A DNA stretch of 64,000 nucleotides from Epiperipatus broadwayi (Eukaryota > Onychophora > Udeonychophora > Euonychophora > Peripatidae), in the NCBI GenBank assembly GCA_028023455.1, contig JAQFVV010012420.1:2478001-2542000 (forward strand), in the 5' to 3' direction. The notes below the pieces were generated by a model that had not been told where the DNA came from, did not search any database, and saw only the letters and a list, made by a program, of their open reading frames with translations. Of this stretch, positions 1 to 11,855 are shown one piece after another. The translations under genes and the position numbers were made by a program. How positions within the stretch are numbered: position 1 is the stretch's first letter; each line of letters starts with the position of its first letter.

Positions 1-1030
1 CTATAAACATTTCCTCAGTGCTTAAAGCATTGGATCATTAAGTTAAGGATCCAGGATATTGTCTATTTGAAAGAATATTTATAAAAATGCAACAGCAACA
101 ATTAGATTACATAATAATATTAGGAAAGTCAACATTGAGAAGAGTGTAAGACAAGGTAACTCCATGTCTCCTAAACTTTTTACAGCAGTGCTGCAAGAAG
201 TATTTTGTGGATTAAAATGGGAAACTAAAGGAGTGAAAGTAAATGGAGATTATTTAAGTCATTTAGATTTCGCAGATGATGTAGTTGTTTTTGCAAATAA
301 TGCTTCAGAGCTGCAGGAAATGTTGCAGAAGTTATCAGATGAAAGTAGGACTAAAGATAAATGTTAAAAAGACTAAAGTAATGTTTAATCAATTTGCTCA
401 AAATGTGAAAATAAAGATTGATTATGATGAATTAGAAGAAGTTAATAGTTACAAATACCTTGGTCAGATTATTAATACAGATGAAAACATAATGGAGGAA
501 ATTAATCAAAGAATTAAACTTGTTTGGAGTGCTTTTGGTAGAAATAACTTGATACTATAAGGAAATATGCCTATGTGTTTGAAAAGGCAGGTTTTTAACA
601 ATAGTGTTTTACCAGTTTTTACTTATGGATCTGAAACTTGGACACTTAATAGAAGAGCAATACAGAGACTTCAGACCACTCAGAGAAGTATGGAGAGATG
701 CATGTTGGAAGTAACAAGACGAGTTCGAAAATGCAATGTATGAGTAAGAGAACAAACAGGTGTTACTAACCTCATTGAAAAAATTAAAAGATTGGAGTTG
801 GACTGGACATATTGCTAGAAGAGATGATAGTAGATGGACAATTGAAATCTTAAACTGGATTCCAAGAGATTGTAAAAGACCCAGAAAGAGACCACATGTG
901 AGATGGATGGATGAAATAAGAAAGTGTGCAAGGGTCATGCGGAGAAGAGACTAAAGATCGGAGAAGATGGATTGAACTTGGAGAGACCTTCATCCTGCAG
1001 TGTATTGATAATGGTTGATGATGATGATAT
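1..1030 (+). pseudogene. RTE-clade non-LTR retrotransposon, reverse transcriptase 3' part, decayed
   Basis: This is the C-terminal half of an endonuclease/reverse-transcriptase polyprotein, cut by the left edge of the window. In the first readable frame (164-367) one sees SPKLFTAVLQEVF (RT motif B region) and FADDVVVFA near 270-290 (the catalytic YADD/FADD motif C). A frameshift near 345 moves the reading into the frame at 285-560, which carries KTKVM and YKYLGQII. A third frame (760-954) carries GHIARR and KRPRKR, the basic tail usual in RTE proteins. Further stops and frameshifts make it non-functional. The element ends in a TGATGATGATG run at about 1014-1026, the short-repeat 3' tail typical of RTE elements. 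It is clearly the same family as the copy at 60830-62440, which has a better-preserved reading frame. Confidence 0.93.
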
Positions 1031-1074
1031 GTGAGTGTTAAAAATTGCATATTATAATGAGATTCATTAATATT

Positions 1075-2105
1075 TAAATACAGGTATACTTTATATCCCT
1101 CGAGTTTAGATGCAATTATAAGGATTTTGAACCTAGACTTTCAAGCTCCATTTAGCTATCCAATCTATCTCATACAACCAATACACATGACCACACATAT
1201 GTGAAAAAGATAAATGATCTCCAGATATATGTATTTCATGCTAAACCAGCACTCATCAGATGGTCCAGAACATCATCTCCCACACACATATATATAATCA
1301 GTGCTCAGTTTATATTAAGATAGCAAATCTTCAAACTTTAATAGATAGACTTCAATTTACTCCATCTCTCTAATACTTCATCCATCCATACTATTACTCC
1401 ATCTTTCTAATACTCCATCTATACCATTGAAAATCTGATGATGGAATGCCCAAATCCCTTGATGATACCAATATTATTGTCATGTACCTGTTGTTTTTAA
1501 ATCACTCTGATCCCTCATGTATAGGATCTTGTTCATTTAAATACAAAGAAAAGGAATGGGCAGGATACAGACTGAATCTGTAACATTTAAGTACAGGTAT
1601 AATGCCTGGAGTTTAGATGTAATTATAGGAAATTTGAACCCAAACTTTCAAGCTCCCTTCAGTTATCCAATCTATCTCATACAAATTCAGCTGTATCCTG
1701 TCCATCGCTCTTCTGTGTATTTAAATGAACAAAGTCCAATATATGAGATGTCAGATGGACTTAAAATCAACATGGATATGACAATAATATTGGCATCATC
1801 AAGGGATTTGGGCATTTCATCATCAGATTTTCAATGGTATGAATAGCTGAAGAATTGGAGAGTGGAGTAGATTGAAGCCTGTCTATTAAAGTTTGAAGAT
1901 TTGCTATCTTAATATAAACTGAGCACTGATTATATATGCGTGGGAGGTGATGAGCTGGACCAACTGATGAGTGCTGGTTCACCATTAAATATGTGTAATG
2001 AGATCATTTATTTTTTTCACGTGTGTGGTCATGTGTATGGTTGTGTGAGATAGAGTGGATAGCTGAATGGAGTTTGAAAGTCCGTATTCAGACCCCCTAT
2101 AATAA
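1075..2105. repeat. Composite nested fold-back (MITE-like) repeat, family FB-A
   Basis: The left arm (about 1119-1480) and right arm (about 1770-2105) are near-matching reverse complements over more than 300 bp. Shared blocks include CAAGCTCCATTTAGCTATCC with its counterpart near 2060, the block around 1240-1330, and the block ending GAAAATCTGATGATG. Between them (about 1518-1755) lies a second, smaller inverted pair that encloses a further copy of the left terminal segment (GGTATAATGCC to ATCTCATAC). So one fold-back element, or part of one, appears nested in another. No transposase is present. The reading frames in this interval are by-products of the repeat. A simpler relative is at 35538-35990 and a short fragment at 15841-15915. 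Confidence 0.8.
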
Positions 2106-3440
2106 GATTCATTATTATCAGAAAATTTGAATACCGCGAGAAGGCGTAGAACCAGATATCGCGGATATATGGGATGCTTTAATACTGAAATTATATAAAT
2201 TCTACAAAATGCAATACAAATTAAGCTAAATGTATATCAGTTTTTGATTAAAAAAAGAGTCGGAAATACAATCACTGCTTACACCCTTAAAAAAAACTAA
2301 TCAACAATGCTTCTCCACTAGAAGAAAATAATTAGTGGTTAATTAAACAGTTTTAAAGAGATTTACACTCCTCCCCTTCGCGTTACTTATAAAAACATAA
2401 TCAATAGAAGGTTTTGTAAATCTTTCTGAAATTGTTGAAAGATTTCTAAGTACTTATACATGTGATTGTGACCCTGCAATTCTATTCGTTACAAAAAATC
2501 AATAAAGCTTGTCGTGTAGCTCCACCCATTAAACTAGAGTGATAAAGAACAGGAGGTTGTAAATTATTTAGGGTGAAAGGTTACAAATCATATCACTTCC
2601 TTTAACCCTTCAATGGTGGAGCACACAAACTCAGCATTTTTTTTCTTTTCTTAACTTCAATTAGTTATAATAAAAAAAAGCGTGAATGATTTTAAAATAA
2701 TAAATAATTTATAACTAACGTAATAAATGGTGATGTATTAATGCAATTAAATAATTACAACGGAATAGTATTTCACATAATTGAGATTGAATGCATATAT
2801 AAAAAAGACGTCCGGCGGAAAATTTGTAAACACATATAAATACTAGCATTTGATTGCCTTTGTACAAAGATTTGTTTGTGGGTATGTATAATACATATAA
2901 GAGAAAGTATATTGAAAAGTGGTTTAATCCTTTTTTTTAAAGGTCATCATAATGAGATTCATCTAATTGCTTCAAATTGGCATGGAATTTTCAATTACAG
3001 TTAACTAGTTAATTATCCATTGCCAGGTTGAGATTCAAAACCAGATGAGGCAAAACTTACATTAAGCTTAGGATTTTACTTTTTAAATAATTAGTCGTAG
3101 CCGAACGAACTATGCATTTAGTATTACTTAGTAATTATATATCGGTTTATTATGATAAAAAAAAAACTAATTAGGCTGATCAGTCACGACTTCATCGTCA
3201 CTATTTTATCTATGAAAGTTTATTTGAGAGACTTTTGTCTGCAGTGGTTATTTAAAGCTGTATCATTTTTTATCTATTGTATAGGTAGCAAAAAGATTTG
3301 CTACCAAAAAAAATTTTGAAGATTGTTTAGGAAATTTTGCAACTATTTGAAAAAAAAATCAAACTATTTCCAATCTGATTTCTAAATCATGAGGCGTAAC
3401 ACTACAAAATAAATTGCAAGAAAATAATTAATTAAACAAG
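2106..3440. other. AT-rich non-coding DNA, nothing recognised
   Basis: No reading frame of note and no clear repeat ends were seen. Two short GC-richer patches (2130-2165 and 2480-2630) could be remnants of old repeats, but I cannot assign them. Confidence 0.5.
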
Positions 3441-3441
3441 G

Positions 3442-3757
3442 CAAAACTCTCCATACAGTAGTGCCAACCACAGTAATCAATGGATGCCAGGAGGTTTGTG
3501 CATAAAATCCCTATCTAGTGCTACTCATCCAATATATCCAGACTAGTTTCTGGCTTGTGGCCTTCGTCAGTGAGGAGCCTTGGATCTGAGAGCACTGCAC
3601 CTAGATCTTAGGATCTATGCAACTCTCCAACAGCCACCTTTTATCTCTACTTAACTACAAAACTATGAGAATGAAATTGAAAACACAATAATATTTTCAA
3701 TCTAAGCTCAATAGTTTATATAGTCATATGGGTCTGAACAGAGTTTTGTCTTGTTTA
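3442..3757 (-). repeat. Hammerhead-bearing dispersed repeat, copy A
   Basis: This interval aligns block by block with both arms of the inverted repeat at 29756-30642: AACTCTCCATACAGTAGTG, AGGTTTGTGCATAAAATCC, the motif block, CTTAGGATCTA, CAGCCACCTTTTA and ATAGTCATAT occur in the same order. Ribozyme sense is the minus strand. Its core (3527-3585) is the best preserved of the four copies. No protein is encoded. The family is probably a non-autonomous retroelement of the Penelope or retrozyme kind. That assignment is an inference from the motif and from the partial tandem arrangement at 29.8-30.25 kb. Confidence 0.75.
3527..3585 (-). ncRNA. Hammerhead-ribozyme-like motif, copy A
   Basis: Read on the minus strand the order is: outer helix strand ATCCAA, then CTCA, CTGACGA, a short hairpin (GGC, loop CACAA, GCC), GAAAC, TA, GTC, TGG, and outer helix strand TTGGAT. 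This fits the type I hammerhead plan CUGANGA, helix II, GAAA, a two-base-pair helix III (AC/GU), cleavage after C, then helix I closing ATCCAA with TTGGAT. The weak point is an A opposite A at the base of helix II, where a G-C pair is usual. Very short helix III is a known feature of Penelope-type hammerheads. Confidence 0.6.
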
Positions 3758-4071
3758 ATAACAATTATGTGCTAGTATAAGAGATAGTGATCATGTGATG
3801 TTTAGTGGTTTAAAATAACTAATTCAGATTTATTCATGTTAATATGAAATGATGTAAGAGATATATATGCAAATGATTTTGTGAGACTCAGAATTAATAC
3901 TTTAAACATTAATGTTTGTGTTATAGATTTTTTTTAAAAATTTGCTTATTAATAAGTATTTCTAGATTATTTTTTTTGAAATGATAATAAATATCTCATT
4001 CTGGTCATTTGAGCTGTCATCAATATTAGTAAGGTATCCATTCCAGAACTCCTATTCCACTCTCCCAAGAC
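3758..4071. other. AT-rich non-coding DNA
   Basis: No gene or repeat boundary seen. It separates the hammerhead repeat from the partial palindromic MITE that follows. Confidence 0.5.
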
Positions 4072-4200
4072 AAATTAAATTAAATTGAGAGACTGCAAAC
4101 CTCTCACCCTTATTACTATTCAACAGCCAATCAGATTGTAAATACAAGACAGAGAATTTAACAACAAGAGGATGGTCCACCCTCCTCTTTACTTGTCTTT
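4072..4200. repeat. Partial copy (one arm) of palindromic MITE
   Basis: The run from TTGAGAGACTGCAAACCTC through CAACAGCCAATCAGAT to GTCCACCCTC repeats the left arm and centre of the complete fold-back at 4362-4627 with a few substitutions, but the right arm is missing after about 4200. It is a truncated relative lying about 160 bp upstream in the same orientation. Confidence 0.8.
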
Positions 4201-4361
4201 CTATATATCCAAGCCAGTCTGAAGTATTTAGATCTTAAAGCATGAAGCTTTAAATATCTTCACATTTAACTCACTGAGTCTATATTACAAACATACAGCA
4301 TGAAATCCTACGATTTATTATGCAGTAGTTTTTAGATGTTATAACTTGCAGTAACGTATGT

Positions 4362-4627
4362 AAATAATATTTATTTTTACAAAGTACAAACAGTATTGAA
4401 ATTAAATTGAGAGACTGCAAACCTCTCATGCTTATTACTATTCAACAGCCAATCAGATCGTAAATACAAGACAGAGAATTTAACAAGAAGAGGGCGGTCC
4501 ACCCTCGTCTTTACTTGTCTTGTATTTATGATCTGATTGGCTGTTGAATAGTAATAAGCGCAAGAGGGTTACAGTCTATCAATTTAATTTCAATACTGCT
4601 TGTGCTTTGTAAAAATAAATATTATTT
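4362..4627. repeat. Palindromic fold-back MITE, 266 bp
   Basis: The left arm from 4362 and the right arm ending at 4627 are reverse complements over about 120 bp each. The outer ends read AAATAATATTTATTTTTAC, and the arms share CAGTATTGAAATTAAATTGA and CAACAGCCAATCAGATC. The centre (about 4475-4510) is a short non-palindromic spacer. There is no coding capacity. Transcribed RNA would form one long hairpin. Confidence 0.85.
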
Positions 4628-7105
4628 CCAAGACAAATTTCAAAACATAATCTTTAATCATGGTGATGAAAAATAGTAGTTATTTTTAATAAATTGAATT
4701 ATCAGCAAATTACAATGAAAAACTTTATTTCATGAAAAAAAATCATCACAGACAGAACATTTAGAGTTATAATTGTATGTTACTTATCTGAGTTTGTAAA
4801 ACTCAGATGGGACCATTTAGGAGATTACAATGAAAAAATTAATTGATAAGAAATAGTGCATGCATTTATTAGGCAGTCTTTTTTAACTAGCAAAGCAATA
4901 TAAAAAATGATCTATAAGAAATTAATTAATGAAATTTCAAAAAGGATTCCAGATATGGCAAGAAATATATTAAATAAAGATGTCAAAATAATTTGCACTT
5001 GAAATAAAATGTACCTATTTATTATTGAATTTACTTAGTAGAGGTATTAAATGAAAACAAACCATAAGAAATAAAATGGAGATATAAAACCAAATGCAAA
5101 ATGAATAGGTCTTGTTTCAGTTTTTGCATTGAATAATGAGAAGTTAAATAAAAACATAAAAATAATTTAGGTTTTACAACCACAGCAATACAAAAAGTAT
5201 TGATAGCAACAAGTATATTAAATAAAAATACTTAAAAAAAATGCAAATATACAGTCAAATGCAAAATGAATGTAAACTATTTTATGTTGAGAAGTTAAAA
5301 AAAAGTATGGAAAAATACATGAGCTCTAACATGTCACCCCAAATCAGGTTACAACGTATCTTCCTGTTAAAATCAATGTATACAAAAAAAAACATTATTT
5401 TTTTGATTGAAAGAGTTGATTGACATCCTTTTATATGGATGTTGTAAAATTAGAATACATTTTTCCTTATTTTCTCCTGCATTGGAGAAACAAAGCTTTG
5501 TATTGATCCAGGCATCCAAAAGACTATGTTGATATAAAAATGCCGGCACCTTCTCTTCTTTGTCTACTACTTGACAATTTCTTTTGACATTTTAATATAG
5601 CTATCTTAAGAAAAGATAATCATTTCTGAATAAAAAGTGGTAAATCTGTATCAGCTGACAAAGTGAATACAACTGAGCAACCATCATGACTTCTTATGTT
5701 ATAGTGCTAGTGAAAATAATAAAATGTGAAACTTCTATGTATATTTTATAAAATATTTCCCTTTTTCATTTTTTCGCTTGCTAAAATGTAAATTATTTTC
5801 TTGTTTTCATTTAATACACTTCTTTATGTAATTGAAATAATTTTTTGAAATATCTTTTTTTTTTTTATGAATTGCTTTTATTTAAATTTACTTTCTTATA
5901 AGTTACTTTTTTTTTTTTTGCAATTCTTTGCTTGTTAAAATTTCTTTTATTTGATACACCTCTTACTGTAACTGGAATACTTTTTGGAATTTTTATTATC
6001 ATGGAATGTTCTACATGGTGTTGTTCTACTATGGTATAATGACTGATTCTGGAGTTCAAATTTTATAGACTTTGTCACTTTTGGGGTGGTTTGAACTTCT
6101 TATGAATTCCTGAATAATAAACAATATCTTTTTTTCAATGGTCAATTACTTTCTTATGGATTACTTTTTGCATTGATTTGTTTGATAAAATTTAAGTTAT
6201 TTATATACTTTTATTTAATACTTTTTGTATTAACTTTGCTAACTAAAGGATATATTTAGTAAATTCAGTAATAAATTTGTATATTTTACTTATTAATTTT
6301 TCATGAGAATCTTCTATGTGGATCATTCAGAAGGGAGACCTTGCAAATTCATGTATAAATACACTTTACAAGAGTACAGAATATTTTTAATAGTCACTTT
6401 ATCCTTACATAGAAGAAATGTGTGGGAATTAAATTGTTTGTTCATAAGCTATACAAAAGAAAAAAAACTTAATAATTTTAATTGTACTTTGTTTAATTAA
6501 AAGCTGACCTAATAATAAAATTACTAATAGAAAACTAAAAATGCTTTAGAACTTACATTTTACTTTATACTTTTCAAACACATGAATAAATATATCAGAA
6601 GAAAGATAAATTATATCCAAGTAAATAAATGGGAGTATAATATGTAGAATCTGTAAATTAAATTATAAAAATTTTCTATAGATAAGTACTGAACAATGAT
6701 AAAGACGTACAACAAGTTAATGATCTGAGCCAACTGAAGTGTTCTGATTCGACCAGAAATGCATTTTAAGGTCATTTGCCTTTTCCCCACAATGACATAA
6801 TTCATGTCTTTGACGATGTCAATTAAAACAGAAGTTTATGTACATGTGTGAAAAAAAAGGAATGAACTTAAATTAATAAAACCATGCTATTGTATTTAAT
6901 ATTTTATGTTTAAAGTTTACATATGGACTAAAAACAATAAAATAATATCTATTTTAATAAATGATTAATAATAATTATTAACATATCTACTAAAAGATAA
7001 TATTGATATCAAATCAATGGGAGTAAAAAATGTGGTATTTATAAGGTGAATTGTATAAAATCTGAATATTACACAATAATTTAAAACAAACACTATGTAT
7101 AATAA
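4628..7105. other. AT-rich non-coding DNA with homopolymer tracts
   Basis: Long A and T runs, for example near 5850-5870 and 5905-5920, and no recognisable gene. Reading frames of 60-65 codons at 5241, 5865, 6303 and 6611 have no recognisable features and are expected by chance in such composition. There may be weak internal similarity around 5750-6200 (two blocks with TTTTTTTTTGAATTGCTTTT-like text), but it is not clean enough to call a repeat. Confidence 0.5.
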
Positions 7106-7752
7106 TATAATCAACGATTATATTATTATATATATAATATAATATTTAGTGGATTAAATGTGAAGGTATTTAAGCTTCACACTCTTAGTTCAAAATGCTT
7201 GAGTCTGGCTTATTTAAATATAATTGAGGCATAGATTAAGATGGATCCATCTTTTTCTAATAGTTCTGGCTTGTGTTTTAGAATTTAGAGTCCCATGTGA
7301 TGCCATTATTCCATCTGATTGGCTGTCACTTAAGCATTTTTAAAGCGTATCTGTTTGAAGGTGTTTAGCTTTCACGTTATTATATTATCTGTTTACGCTT
7401 AAATTTAATATATTTACATTTATTAATATCATTTTATTAGATTTAAAAATATTTCTTCGTTGTAAATTGGATGATTTCGCGTTGTTAATTTATATATATA
7501 ATATTTAGTGGATTAAATGTGAAGATATTTAAGCTTCACACTCTTAGTTCAAAATGCTTGAGTCTGGCTTATTTAAATATAATTGAGGCATAGATTAAGA
7601 TGGATCCATCTTTTTCTAATAGTTCTGGCTTGTGTTTTAGAATTTAGAGTCCCATGTGATGCCATTATTCCATCTGATTGGCTGTCACTTAAGCATTTTT
7701 AAAGCGTATCTGTTTGAAGGTGTTTAGCTTTCACGTTATTATAATCAACGAT
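7106..7752. repeat. Tandem 359-bp repeat (about 1.7 copies) bounded by 13-bp direct duplication
   Basis: The block from about 7137 to 7384 (starting near AATATTTAGTGGATTAAATG) recurs almost unchanged at about 7496-7743, an offset of 359 bp, with a unique 111-bp stretch between. The pair is flanked by identical 13-bp copies of TATAATCAACGAT at 7106-7118 and 7740-7752, which looks like a target-site duplication. It could be read as a very small LTR-like element (248-bp repeats, 111-bp interior) or as a head-to-tail insertion of a 359-bp unit. A 13-bp duplication is too long for ordinary LTR integration and fits target-primed retrotransposition better. Confidence 0.75.
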
Positions 7753-8169
7753 GAAAAAAAAAACTTATCACGAAATAAAATTTGGAGGTTTTGTAATTAA
7801 AATAAAAAATATCACATGACTACCATTTAGGCATCCTTTTCAAAAACAGTTCTGTTAATTCTATTCTATTGCCATTAACTTATTGCAAACCTGAATAATC
7901 AGCGGATATCTCACATCATTGCTATCTTATTCACATTCCACTAAATCCAAGACCCAAATCTTCAATGTCAAAAACCATAAGTCAGAAATTATAAAGGAAC
8001 TATCGTAGCGCTGTAGTAGAATGAATAGAAATTAATTTTATTAGAAACTTATAAATAAATACAGAAAGCAAGTTATAAGTAAAAGAATATTATTCTAAAG
8101 GCAAAAATAATAAAAGAAAATAGTAAGAGTTTATGATTATACTTTGCTTTAATTAAAATAATTGGTGAC
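7753..8169. other. AT-rich non-coding DNA
   Basis: No gene, clear repeat or structural element recognised. Confidence 0.5.
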
Positions 8170-8357
8170 TGGTGCACTAGTACAGAGCTAAAGAGATGTT
8201 TGAGATTTAGAGTTGGATGTATTAAGATATGCTAAGTGCCTTTGAAAGCTTATGCATCTATGAATATAAAAGCACAAGCTTTCAAAAGCAGTTAGCGTAT
8301 CTTAATACATCCAATTCTAAATTTCAAACTTCTTTTTAGCTGCATATTAATGCACCA
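8170..8357. repeat. Palindromic MITE, 188 bp, related to the one at 11643
   Basis: Arms of about 80 bp pair across a small loop: TGGTGCA at 8170 with TGCACCA at 8351, and GGATGTATTAAGATA with its complement near 8300. Arm identity is moderate, so this copy looks older than the one at 11643-11855. The inner part (CTAAGTGCCTTTGAAAGC, then CTATGAATAT in the loop) resembles the inner part of that copy (CTAAGCGCTTTCGAGGCC, CTATGAATAT), so both probably belong to one family with diverged outer arms. Confidence 0.75.
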
Positions 8358-11300
8358 CTCATCAATAAAGGAAAATGAAAATAAGTTTTTTGATTATATT
8401 GTATATCAAATTTTTGATAGTTTCTTAACTAAATGTTATTTTCAGATTAATGACTTGATGCATGTTCATGATATACCATATTTCTCATTGCATTTATTGT
8501 CAATTGATAAGCTTATGATGATAAAATATTTGACTTGTTTTCATTTTATGAGAGATAAAAACAGTATTGGATGTGTTGATATTCATAAAGATTTTGGGAA
8601 ACTTTTACTACAAATTAATCTATTCATAATGGACATCATTGCATTCAATCAAATTTGCGATTTAATTATAGAGACAATCTTCTCATTGAGTTTTACATAA
8701 GGCTTTTAAAGTTAATTGTTGTTCTGAAGTCAATCAAAGTTAATTCAGTATTCTAATACTTGTGCATAGAAATTTGTGTGAGATATTCACCCATGGCTAA
8801 TCTTGGTTTTAATATTTAAAAATTACACTTTTCCTCTAATTAAATCTAAACACATCTTTTGTATACTTCCTTTACATCATGTTTATAATACTCCATTGTA
8901 CATTTCAATCATATGGCTGTATTCATTTGAAAAAGTTGTTAATAACTTTTACATTATTTTGACAAAACCAGATCTCTTTAGTTAGATAACCTCATAATGC
9001 TATCCAAATATCAGACAATACTGTATTTGTCTGAATTATATTACACAAATGTACATAATTATAACTTTTAAATGAAAATGTTTTAAAGCCAGCCAATTGA
9101 CTGATCCATTATAAAGTTTTTATAAATATTTAGTGCTTTTATTTTGTTACTAAACTAAATGATAAGGTAGTAATAACTAGGGATCTGAAATCCTATTCTC
9201 ACTAAAACTATTGAGAAGTAAGTTTATAAGAAATTAATTTATATAAAAATTCTTATTTACATAGAATGATAAAGTGTAATTTTAAACTGCAAAATAAAAT
9301 AATCTATGAGTTATTATATCTTATGTGGTTTTTACCCATAAATGCAATAATATACATTTTAAGCTGTGATTAGATTGTCATATTGTTTAATAATTTAATA
9401 TATAATTCAGCTGCAAATAAATCATGCTTTTTACAAACAAATATTTGGTTAATTTTAAGTCAAATCACCCTCCTAAACATTAAGCATTCTCAGTTATGCT
9501 CCATGTGAATGATTTTGTATAAAGGATTTGACCAACACATTTATCAATTTAAAAAGATCAAAGATCAATTTAATAATAATAAAAAAAAACTGTTTTCCTC
9601 ACTCACAAGATAAAAATAATCATATCTGTTGTTAAATTAGTTAATATTAAAAAACATAAGATAAAGGAAGCACAATATATTACAAATACACATATAAAAA
9701 CACAAAGATTCATATAGTAACTAGCAACTTTCAACATTTTATTTTATTCTAATATTCTAATTAAAAATAGTACTCTCATATATATAGTATATTTAACATA
9801 TATTAATTAATTAAAAATATTTCCATAAAATATTGAATGGATACTTCATTGGGAGTTGCCAAAATGGAGAGAAAAAAAAAGAATAAATAGCAGTATAAAG
9901 TTAATCAAAGAGAATTTTTTTAAAATCCCAAGTACAGTTTTAATTAACCTTCAGAATGATTTAAAATTTAATTTATTATTCATGTATACAGCTATATGAA
10001 CAGACACATCGAATTACTTGTGTGCATATCTATATATCAATTAAATTTCCAACATTGGTTTTAAATAATGGAAAAGTCTAAGTTCATTTCAAAATTTTTC
10101 ACAGATTTTAATTAGTTGGATATCTTGTAATTAATTCTGCCTTTTTGTGCTAAACAAATTTAATTAATGTTCATTATCAAAGATACAAAATCAAAGTTTT
10201 AATTAAGTCTATTTTGATAAATGTGTTTTTGAAATGTAGTGTAATTAGTAAAGTTCAAGATCAAAGTTTAATTAAATAATTTTGATAACTATATATATAT
10301 TTTGAAAAACAGTATATTTAGTTAATTATATTTAAGACCTATTTGGATATTAAATAACTCAGACTTATTTATTAAATTCCATACACAATAAGAAAAATAG
10401 AATAATTATTACAAAGTTATATAAAGGTCCCAAAATGACTTGTGTTATTCATTTATTTGCTATCAAAATTGAGAGACTGTCATTTTTTCTTGATTTCTCT
10501 CTACATTACAGAAAATCTATCACTTCAAAGCACCAAAAACTTCAATTCTAGCTAAAGTATCAGCTAAATAGAAAAAAAAGCAATGAATGAGTAAATAAAA
10601 AAAATCTATAGCATTTTTCTGTCTCAGATTATCTGCCTCAGCTAATGTAGTATTCTGAGTATTATCTTCCATGCTAGTATATTATTAATCATCCCCAAAT
10701 TAATTATAAGAATAAGACAATTTAGGTACATTTAAAAGACTGTGGAATTTATCAAATATGATACCTTGCACACAAAAAAAAACTGTTGCCAATATATTAA
10801 ATACTATAGGATTCAGAGATGATATAATGAATATTCAAAGATCACCAGAAAATACAAACTATGTATGCAAACTGTAAATTATTTACATGCATATTTTAAA
10901 TAGATTTCTGTTTATGAAATGTTAGAAAAAGAATGAATTCTTGAAAAATTTTGCAATAGATTACAGATGTAAATTTATTTGATCTCATTCTTAATTTTCT
11001 ATAGAAAAAAAAGCATTCTTTTTATGTTTTATTATTTTATATAATCTTTTTATTATGTCATATTTTCTTTTATTGTTGTCTAAAATATATTTCAGAATCC
11101 TTAAGGAAATGCAATAGGATGGGAAAGGGTGATCAAAAAGTAATTATGCTACTAACAATCATAGTATTAATTAATCACAGTTCTGAAAAAAAAAATCAAA
11201 TAAAAAAAAAATCAGTTATGATAAAATATTTTGAAATGTATTTATTTAAATTTGTACAATGCTTGCAGATTCCATGTTAATGTACTTTGGAATATATTAT

Positions 11301-11642
11301 GATAGAACTTGCATAAGAAAAAAAAATTATAAATGATTTCCAAATTATTTTAAAGAAAGATGAACTTGATGAATAATAAATAATGCAATAAATGAAAGAT
11401 ATAATATTCTAAATATTTACAGTTAAACTCAAGTTTAAATCAAAGAGATTTCTTAGTTATGAAAATAGAATTTATTTAGTGTTAGTGCATGAAAAATGTG
11501 TGTGTGAATGTACATGTATAATACAAATTTCAATTCATTAAGGGTCTGCATTTGGAAATGAATTAAATTATTAATTATATAGATTTATATTAATATTGGA
11601 AAATATTAAAGATTTTAAGACTTCTCATTCAATAATTTAATA
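8358..11642. other. AT-rich non-coding DNA
   Basis: No repeat boundaries or conserved coding signals seen in about 3.3 kb. A 116-codon open frame at 8350-8700 begins at the edge of the palindromic MITE. Its predicted protein is a featureless AT-biased composition with no recognisable domain and I do not call it a gene. Confidence 0.5.
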
Positions 11643-11855
11643 TACAAAATTAACAAAGCGTATGACACACTTGAATGAGAAGCTATAAAGATACACAGAA
11701 ATTATTACATACTAAGCGCTTTCGAGGCCTTTTGCAGCTCACAGTACCGCTATGAATATGAGACAAAAGGCCCCAAAAGTGCTTAGCGTGTAATAATTTC
11801 TGTGTATCTTTATAGCTTCTCATTCAAGTGTGTCATACGCTTTGTTAATTTTGTA
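11643..11855. repeat. Near-perfect palindromic MITE, 213 bp
   Basis: The left arm (11643 to about 11735) and right arm (about 11765-11855) are reverse complements with only a few mismatches. The shared text includes TAACAAAGCGTATGACACAC, TATAAAGATACACAGAAAT and AGGCCTTTTG. The loop carries CAGTACCGCTATGAATATG. The high arm identity means either recent arrival or correction between arms. It has no coding capacity. Confidence 0.88.

Noticed and set aside
1430-1460. CTGATGATGGAATGCCCAAA in FB-A (also near 1820 and 35830), hammerhead-like at first sight
   Set aside because: The GAAA box is missing in all three copies, no GTC follows at the right distance, and no outer helix pairs, so chance is more likely.
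8350-8700. 116-codon open frame on the plus strand
   Set aside because: Starts inside the edge of a palindromic MITE, has no recognisable domain, no splice or promoter context, and a composition expected from AT-rich DNA.
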